From: Nostocales cyanobacterium LEGE 12452 | GTDB lineage: Bacteria > Cyanobacteriota > Cyanobacteriia > Cyanobacteriales > Nostocaceae | Length of the DNA stretch: 44,784 bases | Assembly: GCA_015206945.1 (NCBI GenBank) | Contig: JADEXV010000031.1 | Coordinates: 1-44,784 of the forward strand | Direction: 5' to 3' | Program-made: the position numbers and the translations under genes | In this document: one piece after another, positions 23,577 to 33,290 of the stretch | How positions within the stretch are numbered: the stretch's first letter is position 1 | How the letters are laid out: every line of letters starts with the position of its first letter | Notes under the pieces: generated by a model | What the model saw: the letters and a program-made list of their open reading frames with translations, nothing else | Databases searched by the model: none | Told to the model about the DNA's origin: nothing

Positions 23577-25817
23577 TTAAATTTTATTTTCGAAAAGTTT
23601 TAATACATCTAATAGGTAAATAGCAGATTGATAAGATTCTGCAATTAATAGATTTTGTTTTTGGGGTTCGGATTCTAATTTATCGGCTAGCAAGCGCAGA
23701 GAGCTAATCAGAGGATAGAGACGCGTGCGAAACTCATCTGAAATATGACTAAAGTTTTGATACTGGTTATGTTCATCTTGATTTTGATCTATATCTGACG
23801 ATAACTGCCAGTTAATTTTCAGGTTAACTACATCGCTGAAGAGATCGATGGCGTTGAGAACTCTTAAAGCTGAGTTGTATGATTGGTCAATTAATTCCTG
23901 CCGTTCTTGGGCATTGTCTACTAGATCGTCAACTAATAGTCCCAGGAAACCAATCATTGAGTTAAGCCTTGTACGCAGTTCGTGAGAAATGCGGTTAAAA
24001 CTGGGATTAGTTTTGGTCGAAACTTCAGTCTGATCGGCAAATTGCATTGAGTAGAGGCGTGAATAGTAACCACCTTTTTGTAAAAGTGTTTCATGGGTTC
24101 CCACTTCTACCACCTGTCCTTGATCTAATACGGCAATTTGATCGGCTTTTTGGACTGTGGAAAGGCGGTGAGCAATTACCAGGGTTGTACGATCGCGACT
24201 GAGATCGTCGAGTGCAGCTTGTACTAAGCGTTCGGAAACGGTATCTAAAGCGCTGGTGGCTTCATCTAAAATCAAAATTTCTGGATTTTGCAGCAGGGCG
24301 CGAGCGATCGCTAATCTTTGCCTTTGTCCACCAGACAACATGACGCCGCGATCGCCAATTTGGCTGTCTAATCCTTGAGGTAATTTATCAATAAATTCAT
24401 AAGCATTTGCTCGTTTGGCTGCTGAGATAATTTCATCTTCTGTAGCTTCAGGTCTTCCATAAGCAATGTTATTTCGCACCGAGTCATTAAAGAGAAATGT
24501 ATCTTGGCTCACAATCCCCATGTGTGTTCTGAGAGATTTGATATCAAAATCACGCAGGTCTGTGCCATCGATAGAGATACTGCCAGATGTCGGATCGTAA
24601 AATCTGGGTAAGAGGTCAGCCAAGGTTGATTTACCAGCACCAGAACCACCTACCAAGGCGAGAGTTGTCGCACGGGGTAAAAATAAAGTTACATCTTTCA
24701 GTACTAACTTTTCATGACTGGGGTAAGCAAAGGAAAGTGAATTAAAACTTATTCCTTTTTTTAATTCTCTGTAGATAACATTACCGTTTTTCATAAACGG
24801 CTTGCGATCGCGACTTAAAAACTCACTCACTATTTCTACGCTAGTAGAACTATTGGCAAAGCTACTACGAAGACTATTTAACTGAGAGACCAAAGGCAAC
24901 AGTCGCAGTAATACTAATAAATATGTCAGTAGTACCGTTGAAATGAAAGAAACCTGGTTGGCAAAGAAAGTTTTACTCAAGAATACAATTAGAAGTAAGG
25001 CTATAACTCCCATCACCTCACTTATCGGCCCGATCGCTTGTGAGTTTACCTGAGATTGAAAATCTGCTTTTTCGCGATCACGAATTAATTTGGTAATCTT
25101 TTGATATTCTCTGTCTTCATTAGCAGTTGACTTTACCAAACGAATTCCATTCAATGTTTCTAAAACACTGATGGAATAAGATGTAGACATTTCTGATAAT
25201 TGTTGACCAAATTGCTTCGCTCTACTAATTGTGTATTGATTTATTAATGTTATAAAACCCAACAAAATTGTTGCTGCGATTGTTAGCTGCCAAGAAATTG
25301 CTAATAATAAACAAACGAAAACTAAAATTGTAATTATTAAAATAATTAAATTGATAATACTCCCGATAGCGCTAGATGTGCGGGCAGTTTCTGAACCAAG
25401 GCGATTAATAATATCGCCTACTTTCGTTTTTGAATAATAGTCTATATCAATATCTAGCAATAACTCTAAGCTAGCTTCGCGAATATCCGCATTTAATCTC
25501 CGAGTGAAAACACTCGATGTTAAAATACTAAAATAACTAGATAAGTTTTTTAATAAAATTATAAATATAATTGTTCCAGCCATTCCCAAATTCCGAGAAT
25601 TTTCGGGAAGGTTATCAAATGGAAACATTATAGCTTTGAGAATCGGAGGAAAACCAGTTAAATCTACTGGTTGTCCGACAATTCTCAAAATTACTGGCAC
25701 AATCAAAGTCACACCGACACCATTAAATAAAGCACCAGAAAATCCTAACAGCATCGTTAGGATAATTAAACCTGGATAGGGTTTGGCGAATCTTAGGATT
25801 AGTTGACCTTTAGACAT
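23577..25817 (-). CDS. ABC exporter (MsbA/HepA-like) with C-terminal DHp-like histidine-kinase helices, 746 aa
   Basis: Residues 1-330 form a six-helix type IV exporter domain and about 355-590 an ATP-binding domain with Walker A GGSGAGKST (390-398), signature LSGGQ (494-498), Walker B ILILDE (514-519) and H-loop His550. The half-transporter would work as a homodimer and flip lipid, glycolipid or polysaccharide. Unusually, about 145 residues follow. ISHELRTRLNSMIGFLGLL (610-628) closely matches the H-box helix of histidine kinases (SHELRTPLN), with H612 in the phospho-acceptor position and Arg for the usual Pro. A second related copy, ISDEFRTRLYPLISSLRLL (692-710), has D694 instead of His. 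No HATPase domain is present. The tail may dimerise, or be phosphorylated by another kinase. It sits among glycosyltransferase genes, so it probably exports their product. Confidence 0.9.
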   Translation of the reverse strand: MSKGQLILRFAKPYPGLIILTMLLGFSGALFNGVGVTLIVPVILRIVGQPVDLTGFPPILKAIMFPFDNLPENSRNLGMAGTIIFIILLKNLSSYFSILTSSVFTRRLNADIREASLELLLDIDIDYYSKTKVGDIINRLGSETARTSSAIGSIINLIILIITILVFVCLLLAISWQLTIAATILLGFITLINQYTISRAKQFGQQLSEMSTSYSISVLETLNGIRLVKSTANEDREYQKITKLIRDREKADFQSQVNSQAIGPISEVMGVIALLLIVFLSKTFFANQVSFISTVLLTYLLVLLRLLPLVSQLNSLRSSFANSSTSVEIVSEFLSRDRKPFMKNGNVIYRELKKGISFNSLSFAYPSHEKLVLKDVTLFLPRATTLALVGGSGAGKSTLADLLPRFYDPTSGSISIDGTDLRDFDIKSLRTHMGIVSQDTFLFNDSVRNNIAYGRPEATEDEIISAAKRANAYEFIDKLPQGLDSQIGDRGVMLSGGQRQRLAIARALLQNPEILILDEATSALDTVSERLVQAALDDLSRDRTTLVIAHRLSTVQKADQIAVLDQGQVVEVGTHETLLQKGGYYSRLYSMQFADQTEVSTKTNPSFNRISHELRTRLNSMIGFLGLLVDDLVDNAQERQELIDQSYNSALRVLNAIDLFSDVVNLKINWQLSSDIDQNQDEHNQYQNFSHISDEFRTRLYPLISSLRLLADKLESEPQKQNLLIAESYQSAIYLLDVLKLFENKI

Positions 25818-25933
25818 TGGTTTTTATCATTTTGATTTACTTAGTATTAACATAATTTATAAATAAATTAATGCTTTAGTTAATTGTTTCAGTTACTGAA
25901 TATCAAGTTTTATACAATTAATCAATTTATTGG

Positions 25934-27106
25934 TTATAAATTTGCAATTACCGACTCCATAGTAGATGCCATTTTTTCTACACTATATTTTTCTAAACAT
26001 CTATCTCTCGCTTTTTTACCTATTTCGTTAGCTGCCTCTAAATCCTGAAATATTAATTTAATTTGTTCTGCAATTTGTTCTGGAGAAGCTGGATCGACTA
26101 AATAACCAACTTCATTTAAAATTTCGGGAATATCTCCTACTCGTGTTGCTAAAACTGGCTTTGCCATTGCCATACCATCCATGAGTTTAATCGGAAATTG
26201 TGCCCTTGCCACAGATGTATCTCGTTGAGGAACTACTACAATATGGGCCGCAGCCACGACTTCCGGCATTTGTTCTATTGACGTTTGAGGCAGCATAATA
26301 ATCCACTGTCCCCAGCGCTCAATCAACTGTTCATCATAGTTATCGTAAGGATTACCACCAACAATTACTAGCCTGAAGTCGGATTCTTGTAACTGGTCAA
26401 GTGCCATTAAAACATCCTCTAGACCTTTGTGCGGTCGAGGCGCACCAGGGAACATGAGAACGCGGTATTCAGCTAAACCATATTTTTGGCGACTGATTTG
26501 TGGATCGTACTTTTGGGGATCAAATAAGCAAGTATCTTTGCCATTGGGTATATAAATACCACCAAAACGATTCAGCAAGAATTGAGTATCTGCTGTAATG
26601 GCGTCGGCATGATTAATCAATGACTCCATCCACTTTAAGTAAAGTGGATGGTCTGGATTCCTTAAAGCACCTTCTTTTTTTAGAAGTTCTCTAGCTAGCT
26701 GTTTCAAATTAGGGCGATACTGCCACTCATCGCCACCATACCAACTTAATTCCCAATCATCAATATCTAAAATTACTGGTCTATGACTGCGGATTTTGTT
26801 AATTAAAGCTACACCATAGCTTGTAGGTTTTGGTTTAACAGCGCAGATAATATCTCCATCTATCTTATTTAAAATTTGTCTGACAGAACCGAACAATTGT
26901 GGATAATCGCAGCCTGGTAGACAGAAAATTGCTAGATCGGATGGTGGCTCTGGATAAATGTTTTTTCCAAATAAAAATCCTAATACTTCTACTTCATAAT
27001 TTAATTTCTTAAAAATTTGACTTAGCAAATATGCTCTGTCAATTCCACCTTTAGAAAAATTAGGCGTGAGGATTGAAACCTTTAATTTTTTATTTTGTTT
27101 ATTCAT
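25934..27106 (-). CDS. GT4-type glycosyltransferase, 390 aa
   Basis: GT-B fold enzyme. The N-terminus (KVSILTPNFSKGGIDRAYLLS) forms the acceptor-side Rossmann domain with a Gly-rich loop. The C-terminal domain has VLMFPGAPRPHKGLEDVL, FRLVIVGGN, AHIVVVPQRDTSVARAQFPIKLMDGMAMAKPVLAT and GDIPEIL. In the FPIKL-x-DGMA subgroup Asp replaces the Glu of classical EX7E. Activity is expected; donor and acceptor are unknown. It begins 20 bp after the first gene of the cluster and is followed 116 bp later by the ABC exporter gene. Confidence 0.87.
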   Translation of the reverse strand: MNKQNKKLKVSILTPNFSKGGIDRAYLLSQIFKKLNYEVEVLGFLFGKNIYPEPPSDLAIFCLPGCDYPQLFGSVRQILNKIDGDIICAVKPKPTSYGVALINKIRSHRPVILDIDDWELSWYGGDEWQYRPNLKQLARELLKKEGALRNPDHPLYLKWMESLINHADAITADTQFLLNRFGGIYIPNGKDTCLFDPQKYDPQISRQKYGLAEYRVLMFPGAPRPHKGLEDVLMALDQLQESDFRLVIVGGNPYDNYDEQLIERWGQWIIMLPQTSIEQMPEVVAAAHIVVVPQRDTSVARAQFPIKLMDGMAMAKPVLATRVGDIPEILNEVGYLVDPASPEQIAEQIKLIFQDLEAANEIGKKARDRCLEKYSVEKMASTMESVIANL

Positions 27107-27126
27107 ATAAATAAGGTATCAGTCCA

Positions 27127-28491
27127 TCAAGATACAAAGTTTTTTTGAGAAAATTTTAAGATTTCATGGTAAAGTGTCAGCATCTCTGAAGCAACAGTAT
27201 CCATTGTACGTACTAGCTGGATACCTTGACGTAATTTAGCTAGTAAATCGGCGTCTTTGGCTAAAGTGGCGATCGCTTCAGCCCATGCTTGGACATCTTT
27301 CGCTGGAACTAACCAACCATCGATGCCGTGACGGACTAACTCAGCAATTCCTCCTAAATTTGAACCTAGTACGGGAACGCCCATAGCTTGTGCTTCTAAA
27401 GCAACTATCGGCCCAGTTTCTAACCACTGCGACGGTATTGCTAGTATATCGAAACCTGCTAATGCCTCTGGTACTGCTTCGCGTGAAAGTGGTTCAGCAA
27501 TCCGAATCCGGCGATCGCGAGCAGCGATCGCCATAACTTTTTCACGATTGGCAGCACCATATTTTCCTGGATGAGTAGCATGAATAATTAACTCTACAGA
27601 TACATCATTCGGTAGACTATGTATCGCTTCTACTAAAACTTGTACCCCTTTAGTTTCTTGCCAGCGACCCAAAAAGCCGATTTTTAATGTAGAATTTTGT
27701 AGTTTGTTTGGTGTTACTTCACGTTTGAAAGTGTTAGCAACACCTTGCCGACAGACAGTAAGTTTTTCGGGAGGAACATTGTTTGCAACAAAAGCATTGT
27801 ATTGCCAATTACTTGTTACAACAATGCGATCGGCTAGTTTTGCTAGTTGCATCAAATTGCGTCTATGTTGAGACACTAGAGTAGGAATGCCAAGAGTTTT
27901 ACCAAGTAGGCGTAGCTTAAAACTTTTAGAGGTCAGTAATTTTGTTTCTGCTGCTACCCCAACATCCAAGGGAACTCGGCTTAAAGCCTTGAGCATCCAA
28001 GGTGCTACTTGCTTTGGTACTTCCAAGCATTGACTACACTTAACAGAATCAATCAGTCCATCGCAAGGTTCTTTGTCCCAGCGCATCATCGTACCACGCA
28101 GACATATAGGCTCAGGCATGTGGGCGGTGACTACAGTGGCCATTCCTAAGTCGCGGGCGAGAGCAAGATGATGTAAACCGCAGTCAAATCGCCATGAATG
28201 TTGATGGTATACATCGGCTCGATTGTTTTTTAGCCAATTAGCAAAAGTTTTAAAGCCTCCATGGGGTAGCTGTCTGTGTACCTGTATCTTACTGGGGTTA
28301 GGAAAAACAGGATAACGATAAACTGAAATGCCATTGTATTCGTAAGTATCTTCCTCTGTACCTTGTTGAGGAGCAGCAACAACACTTGCGAGTCCATGTA
28401 CTTGTAAGCCATGCAGTAGTGAATCTAAGTATACTTCAACACCACCTGATGAATCTGGAAAATACCAGCTAGTTGTATGGATTAGCTTCAT
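27127..28491 (-). CDS. GT4-type glycosyltransferase, 454 aa, first gene of the glycan cluster
   Basis: The start is typical for GT4 (SWYFPDSSGGVEVYLDSLLHGL). The C-terminal domain contains KIGFLGRWQETKGVQVLVEA, a complete EX7E motif (ETGPIVALEAQAMGVPVLGS) and GGIAELV. A cysteine-rich insertion (CLRGTMMRWDKEPCDG, VKCSQCL) lies in the N-terminal domain; such a four-Cys element occurs in a subset of bacterial GT4 enzymes and may bind metal. It is the promoter-proximal gene of the minus-strand cluster. Substrates are unknown. Confidence 0.88.
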   Translation of the reverse strand: MKLIHTTSWYFPDSSGGVEVYLDSLLHGLQVHGLASVVAAPQQGTEEDTYEYNGISVYRYPVFPNPSKIQVHRQLPHGGFKTFANWLKNNRADVYHQHSWRFDCGLHHLALARDLGMATVVTAHMPEPICLRGTMMRWDKEPCDGLIDSVKCSQCLEVPKQVAPWMLKALSRVPLDVGVAAETKLLTSKSFKLRLLGKTLGIPTLVSQHRRNLMQLAKLADRIVVTSNWQYNAFVANNVPPEKLTVCRQGVANTFKREVTPNKLQNSTLKIGFLGRWQETKGVQVLVEAIHSLPNDVSVELIIHATHPGKYGAANREKVMAIAARDRRIRIAEPLSREAVPEALAGFDILAIPSQWLETGPIVALEAQAMGVPVLGSNLGGIAELVRHGIDGWLVPAKDVQAWAEAIATLAKDADLLAKLRQGIQLVRTMDTVASEMLTLYHEILKFSQKNFVS

Positions 28492-28915
28492 CTATGAACC
28501 TGCAAAGAAAAAATTGGAAAGCTCATTTTTTTTACCATGATTGATTATTCTATGTTTTCGTTATTAACATCTATCTTTTATAAATAACCCAAAGTGAATC
28601 TATAAAGTTCTGTATTAAGAGTTAGTAAGTATGTACAAATAAAAAATTTTTGATTACTGAATTTTGGGTTTTTGAGTAAATCGGAAAATTTAGGGTAAAA
28701 ATAACAGAATAAATCTAACTTAGCTTTTACACTTCCTCCCAGAGAAATTTTACTGATATGCCCAGATTATAATTTATAGTTACTTAGTGTATTTTAAGTA
28801 TTATTACGGTTGTATACTATCATAGTATTCATGGGGTTTTTCAACCTTTTCTCACTGAGATATTTAAGATTGCTGATAATTCCAAAGTATTTACTGGAAA
28901 GGGAGATATTAAGTA
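28492..28915. other. Divergent promoter region of the glycan cluster and gloB
   Basis: 424 bp, AT-rich, between divergent genes; it must carry both promoters. GTATACTATCATAG (about 28812) resembles but does not match the NtcA consensus GTA-N8-TAC. I see no ORF, hairpin or repeat worth naming. Confidence 0.5.
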
Positions 28916-29689
28916 ATGGAAGTAATCAGGCTTGAGGCACTCTCAGATAATTACATATTTTTGCTGGTAGATCGCCAGCAACAAATTGCTGCTGTTGTCG
29001 ATCCAGCAGAGGCTGAACCAGTACTAAAGCAACTTGCACAGTTAAAAGCTGAGTTGGTGGCGATTTTCAACACACACCACCACAACGACCATGTAGGTGG
29101 TAATCAGCAATTAATAGAACACTTCCCGCAACTAACAGTTTACGGTGGCGTCGAAGATCGTGGACGAATTCCCGGACAGCAGGTATTTTTGGAACAAGGC
29201 GATCGCGTCGAGTTTGCAGGCCGCATAGCTGAAGTTATTTTTGTTCCCGGACATACCCGCGCTCACATCGCTTACTATTTTCCCCCCGAAAAAGCTGGTG
29301 AGACAGGCGATTTATTCTGTGGCGATACCTTATTCTCTGGCGGTTGCGGTCGCTTGTTTGAAGGAACACCAACCCAAATGGTGGATTCTTTAAGCAAACT
29401 GCGCTCTTTACCAGATGATACACGTATCTGGTGTGCCCACGAATACACTTTAGGAAATCTGCAATTTGCCCTAACTGTGGATGGCGACAATGCCGACTTA
29501 CAAAGACGTTTCAATGAAGTGAAAACTTATCGTAGTCGAGGAGAAGCCACTATACCCTCGCTCTTGGGAATGGAGAAGCGAACCAATCCCTTTTTACGTT
29601 GGGATCAGCCATCATTACAATCAACCGTTAAGGGTAGTGATGGAGTGCAAACCTTTGCGCGGATACGGGAAATGAAAAATAACTTTTAG
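28916..29689 (+). CDS. gloB: Hydroxyacylglutathione hydrolase (glyoxalase II), 257 aa
   Basis: Metallo-beta-lactamase fold with the glyoxalase II metal motif THHHNDH at residues 53-59 and later ligands in [28 protein letters not shown] and [11 protein letters not shown]. The C-terminal substrate domain is present ([11 protein letters not shown]; the RTNPFLR motif binds glutathione). It hydrolyses S-lactoylglutathione from methylglyoxal detoxification. Length and motifs are standard. GGGAG precedes the ATG. It is divergent from the glycan cluster. Confidence 0.95.
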   Translation: MEVIRLEALSDNYIFLLVDRQQQIAAVVDPAEAEPVLKQLAQLKAELVAIFNTHHHNDHVGGNQQLIEHFPQLTVYGGVEDRGRIPGQQVFLEQGDRVEFAGRIAEVIFVPGHTRAHIAYYFPPEKAGETGDLFCGDTLFSGGCGRLFEGTPTQMVDSLSKLRSLPDDTRIWCAHEYTLGNLQFALTVDGDNADLQRRFNEVKTYRSRGEATIPSLLGMEKRTNPFLRWDQPSLQSTVKGSDGVQTFARIREMKNNF

Positions 29690-30013
29690 GTATTGGGCAT
29701 TGGGTATTGATTATTCTCCTCTGCTCCCCTGCTCCCTTACCTCTTCTGCTCCCTCATCCCATTTATCCAACTTTCTAGCGCTAATAGTTGCGATCGCACC
29801 CTTCCTTTCGCTAGGATCTGTAAGCTTTAAGGTATGGGCAAAGCTACTTGGGACAATATACTCATTTCAGGAGTTCTAAGTTCTGAAAAAACACTCGTTA
29901 TTGAGGATTATTTACTTAGCACTGGCTCAACACTGCTAACAGCACTGTTTTAGTGAGCTATGCTGCCCAAACCCACCCAAATTAATCATATTTTACCGGA
30001 AAAACGAAAAACG

Positions 30014-30472
30014 ATGGCGAAACGCGTGCAGTTAGTTTTAAATCAGGATATCAGCAAGCTGGGAAAATCTGGCGACTTAGTGGAAGTAGCTCCTGGCTAC
30101 GCTCGTAACTATCTGATTCCCCAAAAATTGGCAACCAATGCCACCCCTGGTATTCTCAAGCAAGTAGAGCGTCGCCGTGAACAAGAGCGTCAACGGCAAT
30201 TAGAACTCAGACAGCAAGCTCTTGAGCAAAAAGAATCTTTAGAAAAAGTTGGCAGCTTGACAATTGCCAAGCCAGTTGGTGAAAACGAAGCAATTTTCGG
30301 TACTATCACCACCCAAGATGTTGTAGATGCAATTAAGGCTGCCACTGGTCAGGAAATCGATCGGCGTGGAATTACCATCCCCGATATTAACCACCTTGGT
30401 ACTTATCAAGCCGAAATTAAGCTGCATTCAGAAGTAGCGGCGCAAGTTGATATTCAAGTCGTTGCTAGCTAG
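30014..30472 (+). CDS. rplI: 50S ribosomal protein L9, 152 aa
   Basis: [20 protein letters not shown] begins the N-terminal domain that binds 23S rRNA, followed by [19 protein letters not shown] long charged central helix ([19 protein letters not shown]) joins it to a C-terminal domain ([13 protein letters not shown]). ATG 30014 gives the family N-terminus; an in-frame ATG 54 bases upstream would add an 18-residue extension not expected in L9. It is followed 115 bp later by dnaB, a common cyanobacterial arrangement. Confidence 0.97.
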   Translation: MAKRVQLVLNQDISKLGKSGDLVEVAPGYARNYLIPQKLATNATPGILKQVERRREQERQRQLELRQQALEQKESLEKVGSLTIAKPVGENEAIFGTITTQDVVDAIKAATGQEIDRRGITIPDINHLGTYQAEIKLHSEVAAQVDIQVVAS

Positions 30473-30538
30473 GAGACAGCAGTGGGAGCATAGGAAGCAG
30501 GGAAAGTAGAGGTAAACACAAACTCCAAACTCCTGTAC

Positions 30539-30558
30539 AGACGCGATTAATCGCGTCT
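30539..30558. repeat. Palindromic repeat (AGACGCGATTAATCGCGTCT)
   Basis: A perfect 20-bp palindrome between rplI and dnaB, of a type very frequent in Nostoc spacers. Related palindromes occur at 35934-35964 and 41380-41410. In RNA it folds as a tight hairpin that could partly terminate or stabilise transcripts. Confidence 0.7.
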
Positions 30559-30587
30559 CTAGCAAAATCTCAAAACTAAAATCGTTT

Positions 30588-32636
30588 ATGGCTGAAGAAT
30601 TGAGTTTTCAAGGCGATGGTAGCGATCGCCTCCCCCCACAAAATATTGAGGCGGAAGAAGCGATTTTGGGGGGTATTTTGCTAGATCCAGAAGCGATTAG
30701 TCGAGTTAGCGATCGCCTCCTTCCCGAAGCCTTTTACATTAGCGCCCATAAAGATATTTATCAGGCAGCTGTGAGGCTCCACACCCAAGGTAAACCCACA
30801 GATTTGCTTTCAGTCACAAGTTGGCTGACCGATCATGATTTGCTTGCACGAATTGGTGGTAGAAATAAATTAGCAACTCTGGTAGACCGCACTGTGTCAG
30901 CCGTGAATATCGATGCCCTCGCAGGGTTGGTGATGGAAAAATACCTGCGGCGACAGTTAATTAAAGCTGGCAATGAAATTGTACATCTTGGTTACGAGAC
31001 AGAAACCGAGTTACCAACTGTTTTAGATCAGGCAGAACAGAAAGTATTCAACGTAACTCAAGAACGTCCCCAATCAGGTTTAGTCCATATTTCTGATACT
31101 CTAATTAATAATTTCCAGGATATCGAGGATCGAAATCAAGGCATCGCCTTACCTGGAATTCCCTGCGGATTTTACGATTTAGATGCGATGACTAGCGGCT
31201 TTCAGCGTTCTGATTTAATCATTGTCGCGGGTCGCCCATCAATGGGAAAAACGGCCTTTTGCTTGAACCTTGCTCATAATATTGCCGCTTCTTATAAATT
31301 ACCAGTTGCTTTTTTCAGCTTAGAAATGTCAAAAGAGCAACTGACGCAACGTTTATTAGCTAGTGAAGCGCAAATTGAAAGTAGTTATTTGCGAACTGGT
31401 CGCCTCAGTCAAACGCAGTGGGAACCTTTAAGCCGTGCTATTGGTATCCTCTCCGAAATGCCAATTTATATTGATGACACGCCGAATATTACAGTTACAC
31501 AAATGCGTAGTCAGTCAAGAAGACTACAAGCTGAAATTGGAACTGAATTAGGATTAATTGTAATAGATTACCTGCAATTGATGGAAGGAGCAGGTGATAA
31601 TCGCGTACAAGAATTATCAAAAATTACGCGTCAACTCAAAGGTTTAGCGCGTGAATTATCTGTACCAGTTATTGCCTTATCTCAGTTGAGTCGCGGGGTA
31701 GAAGCGCGTACTAACAAACGCCCGATGTTATCTGATTTGAGAGAATCTGGTTGTTTAGCAGGCGATAGTCTGGTGACATTAGTAGATAACGGACTACAAG
31801 TGCCAATTAAGGAATTAGTAGGTAAATCTGATTTTGCAGTTTGGGCATTGAACGAAGCTACCATGCAGCTAGAAAAGGCAATTGTTAGCCATGCTTTTTC
31901 CACTGGTATAAAGCCTCTGTTTACTTTAAAAACTCGATTGGGGCGGAAAATCCGTGCCACAGTTAATCACAAGTTTTTAACAATTAATGGCTGGAAAAGA
32001 CTTGATGAATTAACTCCTAAACAACATCTATGTTTACCAAGACATCTCCCTAGTTCTGGTAAACAAAGCATGGAATATAAGCTACGTTCGCTCCAAGATA
32101 TTTTCCAACACCTTGAAAACTCGATTCACAACCCTAATAGAGATATAATTCCGAAGGATGTTTGGAAAATAGAGGTTGTACCTGCGATGCAAGCTATTGG
32201 CTTCACCACACGGATATTACAAGCCTCTATTGGAGTTTCTTATTGTGGCTCTACTCTTTACAAAGTAAATTTAAGTCGAGAAAGAGCTTTAAAAGTCGGC
32301 AACGTTGTTCAATCATCTAAACTGGTTACTCTTGCCAAAAGTGATGTTTATTGGGATGAAATAGTTTCAATTGAATATAGTGGCGAGGAAGAAGTGTTTG
32401 ACCTCACCGTTCCTGGTTTGCATAATTTTGTTGCAAATAATATTATTGTTCACAATTCCATTGAACAGGATGCGGATTTAGTAATAATGTTGTACCGCGA
32501 TGAATATTACTCTCCCGATACTCCCGATCGCGGCATTGCAGAAGTAATTATAGCTAAACATCGCAACGGCCCTACAGGTACTGCAAAACTTTTATTTAAT
32601 CCACAGTTTACAAAGTTTCAAAATTTAAAAATTTAG
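30588..32636 (+). CDS. dnaB: Replicative DNA helicase DnaB with intein, 682 aa precursor
   Basis: The extein is a full DnaB (447 aa after splicing). The N-terminal primase-interaction domain starts at LPPQNIEAEEAILGGILLD. The RecA-like motor carries Walker A GRPSMGKTAF (215-224), Walker B LGLIVIDYLQLM and SQLSRGVEART. The sequence is split after LSDLRESG (residue 388), and resumes at S624 with SIEQDADLVIMLYRDEYY through ITAKHRNGP-type motif IIAKHRNGPTG. DnaB unwinds DNA at the fork as a hexamer; this split motif lies in the ATP-binding core, so splicing is required for activity. It lies downstream of rplI. Confidence 0.96.
   Translation: MAEELSFQGDGSDRLPPQNIEAEEAILGGILLDPEAISRVSDRLLPEAFYISAHKDIYQAAVRLHTQGKPTDLLSVTSWLTDHDLLARIGGRNKLATLVDRTVSAVNIDALAGLVMEKYLRRQLIKAGNEIVHLGYETETELPTVLDQAEQKVFNVTQERPQSGLVHISDTLINNFQDIEDRNQGIALPGIPCGFYDLDAMTSGFQRSDLIIVAGRPSMGKTAFCLNLAHNIAASYKLPVAFFSLEMSKEQLTQRLLASEAQIESSYLRTGRLSQTQWEPLSRAIGILSEMPIYIDDTPNITVTQMRSQSRRLQAEIGTELGLIVIDYLQLMEGAGDNRVQELSKITRQLKGLARELSVPVIALSQLSRGVEARTNKRPMLSDLRESGCLAGDSLVTLVDNGLQVPIKELVGKSDFAVWALNEATMQLEKAIVSHAFSTGIKPLFTLKTRLGRKIRATVNHKFLTINGWKRLDELTPKQHLCLPRHLPSSGKQSMEYKLRSLQDIFQHLENSIHNPNRDIIPKDVWKIEVVPAMQAIGFTTRILQASIGVSYCGSTLYKVNLSRERALKVGNVVQSSKLVTLAKSDVYWDEIVSIEYSGEEEVFDLTVPGLHNFVANNIIVHNSIEQDADLVIMLYRDEYYSPDTPDRGIAEVIIAKHRNGPTGTAKLLFNPQFTKFQNLKI
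31752..32456 (+). other. DnaB intein, 235 aa, endonuclease largely deleted
   Basis: The intein runs from C389 (CLAGDSLVTL, block A) to N623 (FVANNIIVHN, block G) and is followed by S624, the +1 nucleophile. Block B is visible as KIRATVNHKFLTINGW and block F as WDEIVSIEYSGEEEVFDLTVPG. Between them about 90 residues remain (about 495-585) that resemble the tail of the Ssp DnaB intein endonuclease region: NRDIIPKDVWKIEV, TTRILQASIGVSYCGSTLYK and NLSRERALK. The two LAGLIDADG active-site blocks (GHLIGDG and WSTDG in Ssp, recalled from memory) are missing. Splicing residues appear intact, so it should splice but not home. Confidence 0.9.
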
Positions 32637-32647
32637 CTATTGAATTT

Positions 32648-32691
32648 GGGACTGGGGATTGGGAAAAACCAATACCCAATGCCCCAATCCC
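32648..32691. terminator. Hairpin between convergent dnaB and FKBP genes
   Basis: GGGACTGGGGATTGGG pairs imperfectly with CCCAATGCCCCAATCCC (about 14 pairs with one mismatch and one bulge). It fills the 54-bp gap between the two stop codons and probably ends both transcripts. Confidence 0.6.
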
Positions 32692-33212
32692 TATTTAACT
32701 CCCAGCAATTCCACTTCAAAAATTAGAGTTGCATTGGGTGGAATCACGCCACCAGCACCACGAGCGCCATAGCCTAAATCAGATGGGATGATTAATCGAC
32801 GCTGCCCGCCTACTTTCATAGTGCTAAGTCCTTCATCCCAACCTTTGATTACCTGTCCAGCACCGATTTTAAAGCTGAAGGGTTGGCCGCGATCGCGCGA
32901 GCTATCAAACTGAGTACCATTTTCTAGAGTGCCGACATAGTGAACTTCAACCGTTTGTCCAGGTTTAGGAGTCGCCCCTGTCCCCTCTTTTAACTCCACA
33001 TACTTTAATCCAGAGGGAGTAGTTACGGCATTAGCATCAGACATAGTATTACTCGCAATTAAGATATTGTTTTCAGTTACAGTTGTGGATACTGGCGGCG
33101 TTTGGGTTAACTCGGCAGCAATGGCAGTATTTTGTTTACTGCCTACTTGCCCCACAACCAAAAGCACAACACACACCAGCATGAACGCCACGCTGAGGAA
33201 AATTGGTTTCAA
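32691..33212 (-). CDS. FKBP-type peptidyl-prolyl isomerase, exported, 173 aa
   Basis: A hydrophobic N-terminal segment (residues 4-24) forms a signal peptide or anchor, with IAAELTQ as a plausible cleavage area. The FKBP domain covers about 65-173: [53 protein letters not shown], and [19 protein letters not shown]. Aromatic pocket residues (Y, F, W, Y, F) are conserved, so it should catalyse proline isomerisation in the periplasm or thylakoid lumen. It resembles the lumenal FKBPs of cyanobacteria and chloroplasts. It is transcribed alone. Confidence 0.92.
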   Translation of the reverse strand: MKPIFLSVAFMLVCVVLLVVGQVGSKQNTAIAAELTQTPPVSTTVTENNILIASNTMSDANAVTTPSGLKYVELKEGTGATPKPGQTVEVHYVGTLENGTQFDSSRDRGQPFSFKIGAGQVIKGWDEGLSTMKVGGQRRLIIPSDLGYGARGAGGVIPPNATLIFEVELLGVK

Positions 33213-33290
33213 AATCAGTTCTCCTTACTTAGGTATCCTGGCAAAAAGATTACCAACAGGACACATTTAGTTTAAATCACAAAGGACATT

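Noticed and set aside
28812..28826. NtcA binding site upstream of gloB / the glycan cluster
   Set aside because: GTATACTATCATAG ends in TAG, not TAC, so it misses the GTA-N8-TAC consensus.
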